Below are positions 59,363 to 64,000 of a stretch of DNA of 64,000 bases, one piece after another. Numbering within the stretch: the first letter of the stretch is position 1; each line of letters starts with the position of its first letter. This stretch comes from Cavia porcellus (taxonomy: Eukaryota > Chordata > Mammalia > Rodentia > Caviidae), in NCBI RefSeq assembly GCF_034190915.1, contig NW_026947486.1, positions 80,146,044 to 80,210,043 on the forward strand, in the 5' to 3' direction. The position numbers were made by a program, and so were the translations under genes. The notes under the pieces are model-generated. The model was given only the letters and a program-made list of their open reading frames with translations, had not been told where the DNA came from and searched no databases.

Positions 59363-62300
59363 GACACAAACACAGACACAGACACAGAGACACAGAGACA
59401 GAGAGACAGAGAAAGACAGTGAGCGCATCTTGGTCACTATTTAAACTTTCAACAGTTGGGAAAAATTAAACCAAAGGTAAATTTAAATTCTGTAAACTGT
59501 TCCGTAGGTTGACTCATTTAACCACTAGTCTGGTTCACCATTAGTTATGAGACACATCAGGAGACAAATTTTGAGCTGGGCATGGTGGTGCATGCCTGTA
59601 ATTCCAGTGTTCTGGGAAGCTGGGAAAGGAAGCTAGTAGGTTGAAGTCCAGCTTAGGCAATTTAAATATTCAGTGAGACTTTGTGTAAAAAGTAAAAAAT
59701 AAAAAAGGGTTGGAGATATAGTTCAGTGTGAAGGCTGTGAGTTCAATTCCCAGGGCCAGGAGTTGGGGGGCAGGCACAAATTTTAAACTCATAACAATAC
59801 TTATCTGATGAAACTGACTGGGGCAGTCAGAAGGGTTATTTTTACTTTCTGATTAGGGTTTGTATATTCTACTTGATATTTATCTGAACTGCTTGAAATT
59901 CCATACCATGTGTTTTTTTCAGAAGTGTCAATAGGAATTGTCTGGGAGGTAGGATTATGGCCTCCTTTTGTTTTCTACTCTTGTGAATTATAACAATCCT
60001 ATGTAACATACATTTCAAGCAATACTTGATCACCTTAACAATTGCATCAGTCCACAGGCTTTAAGGCAAACACACAAGATAGCAGCTATCCAGGTTGAGG
60101 CCCAGGTGAAAGGGCCCCTCCTTGCTCTTTCTGTCACCACCCACTGTATCCCTGGCTCCATCTAGTGGTTTCATATGGGGATACAACTTTGAGAAGAGCT
60201 GGCTGTGCTCCAAACCATTCATTCCCTTAGGTGATGCCAACCAAACATCTGCCTCTACTAAGTATTGATTTAGTTCTACACAATATCAAAGATATGTATT
60301 AAAAATAAATCCAACAAAATATTAATCACTTAAGCTTCCTTTCTTCCTCTTTCTTTCCTTCCTTTCTTTCCAGAACAATTTTGTGGTTCTTTCATGGGGA
60401 CGTGTGTTCCAGAATATTCTATGTATGAACTGACATGTGAAATCTTTTGTGGCAAAAACTTGAAATAACTATTCAACTTAATTTGTGGAATTTGACTTTT
60501 GTTTTATCAAACATTGCTTGAAATTAGCTTGCAATTAGGTGGAGCCAACATGCACACACGCATGCATGCGAGCACACACACACGCGCGCGCACAAATACA
60601 TGCACACATACAAATACACAGAAAGATTATCCTGCTGATGTCATCTGTTGTTTGGGAATTGGATAGGTATTGGCTACTGAGGATATCTGCCCGCAGCTGC
60701 ACAAGCCCTCTTTGCCCATGAAGGTAAGAGTGGCACTCACTGTTGACATGGCTTTTCTCTACTGGGAGAGAAAGGCAATTTTTAAAAAATCATATGTTTG
60801 CAAATTCTGCTACTCTTCTCTGATTCAGCTGTTGAGGAAGAACATTGAAGGGAAAATCACTAACTACATTCTGACACCTTGCCTTATTGAGGAACTCAAC
60901 ATGTACATTGACCTCAAAGAAGAGTAAACAAATTTACAAAAAAAACTAAGGACCTCTCTGGGTGGAATTCAATGAGATAAAATAGGTACCCAGGCATTGT
61001 CCTTCACCCAACTCTCATACAAACAGTACTTGTATTTAATTTGGTGGTTTGAATGAGAAGTCTTCACCTCACTGAATGCATCTTAAATTGAAAGTTCTCT
61101 GAAAACAAAGGGTAACGGTCCTGGGTAACTCTTGTCCTGTCACATTGTACTGTGCAACGAAGCCTGTGACACGTTTCTGGGTGAGAGTGAAGATGTACCA
61201 ACCTGTATTTTCTATTTTCACCTTCTTTAGGTCAGTTTCTTTAGCTTTGGTTGGACTCTCTTCTCCTTCACAAGCCACTGGAAGGTTTGGCTCCTCTTCC
61301 TTGGATTCCACCTAAAACACGAAAAGAGCTTGAATCTTGCTGATGCATTCTCCATCCACTCATCCATGGTTGCTTTCCCAAAATAGGTTCATACAAATAC
61401 CATAAAGATGGAAGTTATTTCTAATGGCATGCATCTAGAGGTCTCTTTGAATCATTATACCCTTTGGAAGTGGTTCTTCCAGATCTAGAGTTCCTAATAT
61501 CTCAATAATATGCTGCAGTCATCATTCTAAAACTCCTTGGAAACTACCAAATCCCGCTAGAAGGCCGTAAATATGAAAATGGGGTTACCGGATCTGACAA
61601 AAATCACGCCTTTGGCAGCACTGAAATGCTCAGATTTGCCTCACTGGACCATAATCCAAACTCAAATCCTGCTGGTTTTCTTGCAGGGAATTTATTGAAA
61701 ATATGAATTGGCTTGCCAATTCAAAAGAAAAAAGAAGTTTGGGGTTTTGTTGGAAGAAAAGACAGAAGATGAAGGATTTAGCCTTCACACTGAATATGCT
61801 GAAATTCGTTTAGTATAAACAAGGTTTTAGTGCAGCTCTGGAATTATCAAAGTATCACTGTCCTGAGCAGTGTCTGGAATTTGCTTAATGTAAGTACTTT
61901 ATGGCAAACATTTAAAGATAAACGCATAACTCTTTTCAGTCCCATTCACAGTGCCTATACAAACCCATAGCAAAATCACTTATTTTTTAGTAAATGAGGT
62001 ACACTAAACCTGAACTTAAATCTCTTCTCCATCATTTACTAGCCGTGTGACCTTGAGCAAGTTACTCCCTGAATTTCTGTGTCCATATCTAATTAAAGAT
62101 CAAGAGTCCCACAGGACTTGCAGATCTAAGAGATTCCAGAGCAGCAGGAAGTGGTAGCAACCTCTGCATCATAAATGATCCTGGACCTTTTAATATTTTT
62201 CCCTATGTGAAGAAAAGAATCACAGGGATGCAGTAGATGTCCCTTCTCTCTCAGAAGATGCTCCCCAGACCTTTTCTCAGTTAGGTTACACAGAGAAAGA

Positions 62301-64000
62301 ATGGCAGAAGGGACACACTATGTGGCCTTTAGCCAACATTCCCTGCCTCCCAGGTTTGTAGCAAGGTGTCTAGCAGGGATAGTGCATGTATAGTTTAGTG
62401 CCTAGTAACTAATCACCTCCTTACATGACACCAAATCAAGGAGATTGTCTTAAGGTCACTAGAAGTTCTCATAAACTCCCCTGTTCCTCCAACTGTTCTT
62501 TCAACTTACATTTTGTCCATTTTCTAAAGCAAAATTTCAATGTCAAAGCTAGGAGCAACGTGATGTGGTAAAAAGTGTACTGGGCTGGAAGTCAGAAGAC
62601 TGGACTCTAGCCTTAGCCCTGCAACCACCTCAGTGTTTGACGTTGGGTAAGTACCTGGGCTACTTGTGGTTGCATATTCTTCCTTGTAAAATGCATGTAC
62701 TACACAATCCTTCAGTCTCTTCCTGCTCTGATTCATAGACTTTTACTTTCAGCCCAGAATCACTGAGGAAGTAAATGTTTCAGGTTACTGCATCCTTTTG
62801 AATTCCAAAATCTTTAAAGTCTTAACTTTTAGTGAAAATCTTTTGCAAAAAGCATTAGTTCCCTATCTTCTTAAACAGGGATCAAGAAATATAATTGAAT
62901 GGTCTTTGATGATTTGGATAAAGAGTGAGCACAATTTGCCATTCTGAGCTACGGATCTATCAAGGTAGCCAAGGTGTTTTTGGTTTTGCTTTTTATTTTT
63001 TAACTTTTTTTTGGAGACAGGGTCTCACCATGTAGCCCAAACTAACCTGGAACTTGTAATTGTTCTACCTCCACCTCCTGCATATCTGGGATTATAGGCA
63101 TGTACCACACACTCAGATTGGGCAGTGTTCCTGATTTCTTATACCAAATAACCTTTGATTGTTCCCATCACCTCTCCTGTGAACTGTCACTTCACTGATC
63201 TGTGGCCATGGCTTCATTTCATTTTTATTTTCTTTTTTCTCTTTTCTCTTCTCTTGCTTTCTCTCTTCCTTCTCCCCTCCCCTCTTTGCTCCTCCCCCTC
63301 CCTCTCCTCTCCTCCTCATTTCTCTCTTTGGTACTTCTTCAGATTAAACTCAGGCAAATGCCCTGCCACTGACCTATACCCCTAGCCCATTTTTTGTGTG
63401 GTCATATTTGTAACACAGTAGGTTTGTTTAAACACAGCTCTGCTTGTTAGAAAGTCAGGTGGCAGAACCCTATGGTAGCTATGTGAAAGTCTGGAGAGCT
63501 TAACAGCTGAGTTCTGAAAGCCTGGAGTTGCTGAAGGCTTGATCTGTGAATGAGTGAGCCTGTGCTGCAGTTTGTAACTCCAGGGTCTCACCTGAATAAT
63601 AACTAAAAGAATCCTTATCTGAGTTAGGGTTGAATCTCCTCCACAAAGAAGGCTGAATGATTTCCCAGATGCTAAGCTGATAAGCAGGTTCTGCAGGCAT
63701 TAAATCACTGTTTTTGCTTCTTGAGTCCCTTTTATATAAGTTCTAAATGGGTAAGACATCCCATCCAATGTACATGAATTTGCCCATCCTTTTGAGTATG
63801 ATAAGGCCAAAAGCATGCCCTTCACTTTGCCAAGCCATATGGATTTCCCAAGCCATATCATCTTCTAGGATTGCAAAGGTTGGAACTCATCTTTTCTTAT
63901 ACAGGAGATTATTCTGTGATTTCTGAAAGAACTTACAGTTTCTTCAAGACTTTTCTTTTGTTGTTTCCAGAGTTTTAAAGCCATCTTGGGTTGAGCAGCT
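49609..64000 (-). CDS. KIAA1210: KIAA1210 (acrosomal protein, CRACD family), 3' part, six exons
   Basis: The gene runs leftward; its 5' exons lie beyond the window. Exons: 63,937-64,000 (partial), 61,203-61,311, 55,096-59,184, 53,738-53,934, 51,316-51,418 and 49,609-49,790; every junction has GT/AG and consistent phase (0, 1, 1, 0, 1). The protein part is about 1,580 residues, almost all disordered, Ser/Glu/Pro-rich. Family evidence: the ending EPVWFSIAKKKAKAW plus a few residues is the CRACD/CRACDL-type C-terminus, the 53.8-kb exon holds DPAWFTMARQKQR, which corresponds to the family motif LWITLALQKQK, and the first exon (MALKLWKQQKKSLEE) aligns with the basic N-terminal block. The large central exon with recurrent FQPW modules points to KIAA1210 rather than its paralogues. 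Human KIAA1210 is X-linked, testis-expressed and acrosome-associated; molecular function is unclear. Confidence 0.85.
49791..51315 (-). other. KIAA1210 intron with MER5A and B1
   Basis: Contains a MER5A-type element at about 50,395-50,540 ('ctgaattagaatcacaagggatgg', 'gtgattctaatgctcagagttgagaaccac') and a diverged long B1 (sense) at 50,804-50,945. A (ccct)n run sits near 50,330-50,344. Confidence 0.65.
51316..51418 (-). CDS. KIAA1210: KIAA1210 internal exon
   Basis: 103 bp; acceptor AAAG, donor TCAG then gtaaaag. Phase 0 entry gives GTDSANENQPKKILTSSIHG and SSMPTKS. Basic, Ser/Lys-rich, disordered. Confidence 0.75.
52087..52243 (-). repeat. B4-type SINE, antisense
   Basis: Reversed ID half ('ttggggattaaacccaggatctttgc...ctacatccccaaccc') followed by a reversed, degraded B1 half. 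Confidence 0.75.
52337..52467 (-). repeat. Young ID SINE with duplicated 5' end
   Basis: Reverse-oriented ID with T-rich (tail) start, B box (ggatcgaac on +) and A-box region. Its 5' 19 bp, aagctaaatccccagcccc on the + strand, is present twice in tandem (52,430-52,448 and 52,449-52,467). TSD tgtatttct at 52,328-52,336 and 52,468-52,476. Confidence 0.9.
53738..53934 (-). CDS. KIAA1210: KIAA1210 exon with the WFTMARQKQ motif
   Basis: 197 bp; acceptor ctttcttag, entry phase 1, exit phase 0. It encodes KSGQQSDCYISDPAWFTMAR and a Lys/Thr-rich tail. The donor (CAAAAG then gttctg) is weak; without splicing the frame ends 12 codons later at TGA, which could be an alternative C-terminus. Confidence 0.8.
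53935..55095 (-). other. KIAA1210 intron with long B1
   Basis: A sense (+ strand) long B1 SINE lies at 54,136-54,290 ('cacctgtcatcccagcacttgggaggttgagg', duplicated middle). The rest is unique, with no further exon seen. Confidence 0.6.
55096..59184 (-). CDS. KIAA1210: KIAA1210 large central exon (4.1 kb)
   Basis: Acceptor tttatttggtacag at the right edge and donor CCTAG then gtaagag at 55,096. The exon is open for all 1,362 codons; the ATG at 59,071 is internal, not the start, because the frame continues 37 codons upstream to the acceptor. Counting from that Met, residues 150-400 are very acidic and Ser-rich, residues 402-893 form a tandem array of roughly 36-residue units (FQPWM...EQQVS.G.ES...EW...PR), and residues 1,050-1,325 are basic. 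No globular domain is evident. A single intact frame of this length shows that the gene is under constraint. Confidence 0.92.
59325..59418. repeat. CAGA microsatellite
   Basis: gacagacagacagacagacagacagacaga passing into gacacagacacagac and gagacagagagacaga runs. Confidence 0.92.
59573..59762 (+). repeat. B4-type SINE (B1+ID), sense
   Basis: 'gagctgggcatggtggtgcatgcctgtaattccag' B1 start; 'gggttggagatatagttcagtgtg' ID half with 'gttcaattcccaggg'. Confidence 0.87.
61203..61311 (-). CDS. KIAA1210: KIAA1210 internal exon
   Basis: 109 bp; acceptor cgtgttttag, donor ATACAG then gttggt. Frame VESKEEEPNLPVACEGEESP, then Lys-rich. Exit phase 1 joins the large exon to form GAA, giving EYSDQEQSNNAEI. 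Confidence 0.8.
61312..63936 (-). other. KIAA1210 intron with MIR and B1/B4
   Basis: MIR-type fragments, sense, at about 61,990-62,095 ('actagccgtgtgaccttgagcaagttactcc') and 62,560-62,655 ('tgtactgggctggaagtcagaagactgg'); a B1, antisense, at 62,985-63,114; a CT-rich run at 63,225-63,312; and an ID-like antisense fragment at 63,329-63,390. Confidence 0.6.
63937..64000 (-). CDS. KIAA1210: KIAA1210 exon, cut by window edge
   Basis: The donor ACT then gtaagt is strong and leaves phase 0, matching the GTG codon that opens the exon at 61,311. The frame AAQPKMALKLWKQQKKSLEE is basic like the conserved N-terminal block of CRACD proteins. Confidence 0.7.

Larger units (their letters stand above)
59185..61202 (-). 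other. KIAA1210 intron with simple repeats and SINE
   Basis: Contains (caga)n/(gaca)n repeats at about 59,325-59,418, a sense B4-type SINE at 59,573-59,762 and an (ac)/(gc) alternating tract at about 60,547-60,620. A + strand frame of 85 codons at 60,670-60,927 is unrecognised. Confidence 0.6.

Noticed and set aside
60670..60927. 85-codon + strand frame
   Set aside because: Protein-like but unrecognised, inside a KIAA1210 intron, without promoter or splice support.
63500..63700. Candidate extra KIAA1210 exon (PAYQLSIWEIIQPSLWRRF) with a good donor
   Set aside because: Entry phase 2 and exit phase 1 are incompatible with the phase-0 junction between 63,937 and 61,311, and the acceptor lacks a pyrimidine tract.
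1..64000. CRISPR arrays, bacterial operons, phage or riboswitch features
   Set aside because: The sequence is mammalian; no such structures are present, and direct repeats seen are SINE, L1 or microsatellite derived.

Overview
The window is mammalian nuclear DNA. SINEs built from B1 units (7SL-derived) and ID units (tRNA-derived), B1-ID dimers, abundant L1 and scattered MIR, MER5A and Tigger fossils point to a rodent. The ID consensus and the long, internally duplicated B1 copies look more like a beaver-type or other non-murid lineage than mouse or rat; that placement is inference. The two recognisable genes, a CT47-family gene and KIAA1210, both belong to human Xq24, so the window is most likely X-chromosomal and carries testis-type genes.

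Layout. Positions 1-42,000 hold no convincing protein-coding gene: this is a repeat sea with an L1-related element at 1.3-3.0 kb, Tigger and L1 fossils at 3.6-8.7 kb, an unidentified coding-like antisense patch near 9.5-10 kb, an MLT1-like LTR at 14.2 kb, more L1 and SINEs at 20-25 kb, an old antisense retroelement at 25.6-27.1 kb, a GGGAA microsatellite at 27.1-27.4 kb and a dense L1 cluster at 29.6-41.8 kb. At 42.4-44.7 kb a CpG-island gene on the + strand is read as a three-exon CT47 homologue (about 303 aa). From 64.0 kb down to 49.6 kb the - strand carries the 3' part of KIAA1210 (CRACD family): six coding exons with mutually consistent splice phases, including a 4.1-kb central exon. The gene continues beyond the right edge.

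The most interesting material is a family of L1-like elements that have an L1 5'UTR, an ORF1 and a long 3' region but no ORF2 (half-L1, HAL1-like). Two copies (1335-2975 and 38664-41762) have perfect 14-bp target-site duplications. A third (33417-37525) is older, keeps a decayed stub resembling the ORF2 endonuclease start, and was itself hit by an ID SINE and by a 5'-truncated copy of the same 3' region. A normal L1 (ORF1 plus the front of ORF2, with a repeated, monomer-like 5'UTR) lies directly upstream. Together they suggest stages in the loss of ORF2 by a non-autonomous L1 lineage. The second notable signal is a tandem array of about 36-residue repeats inside the large KIAA1210 exon.
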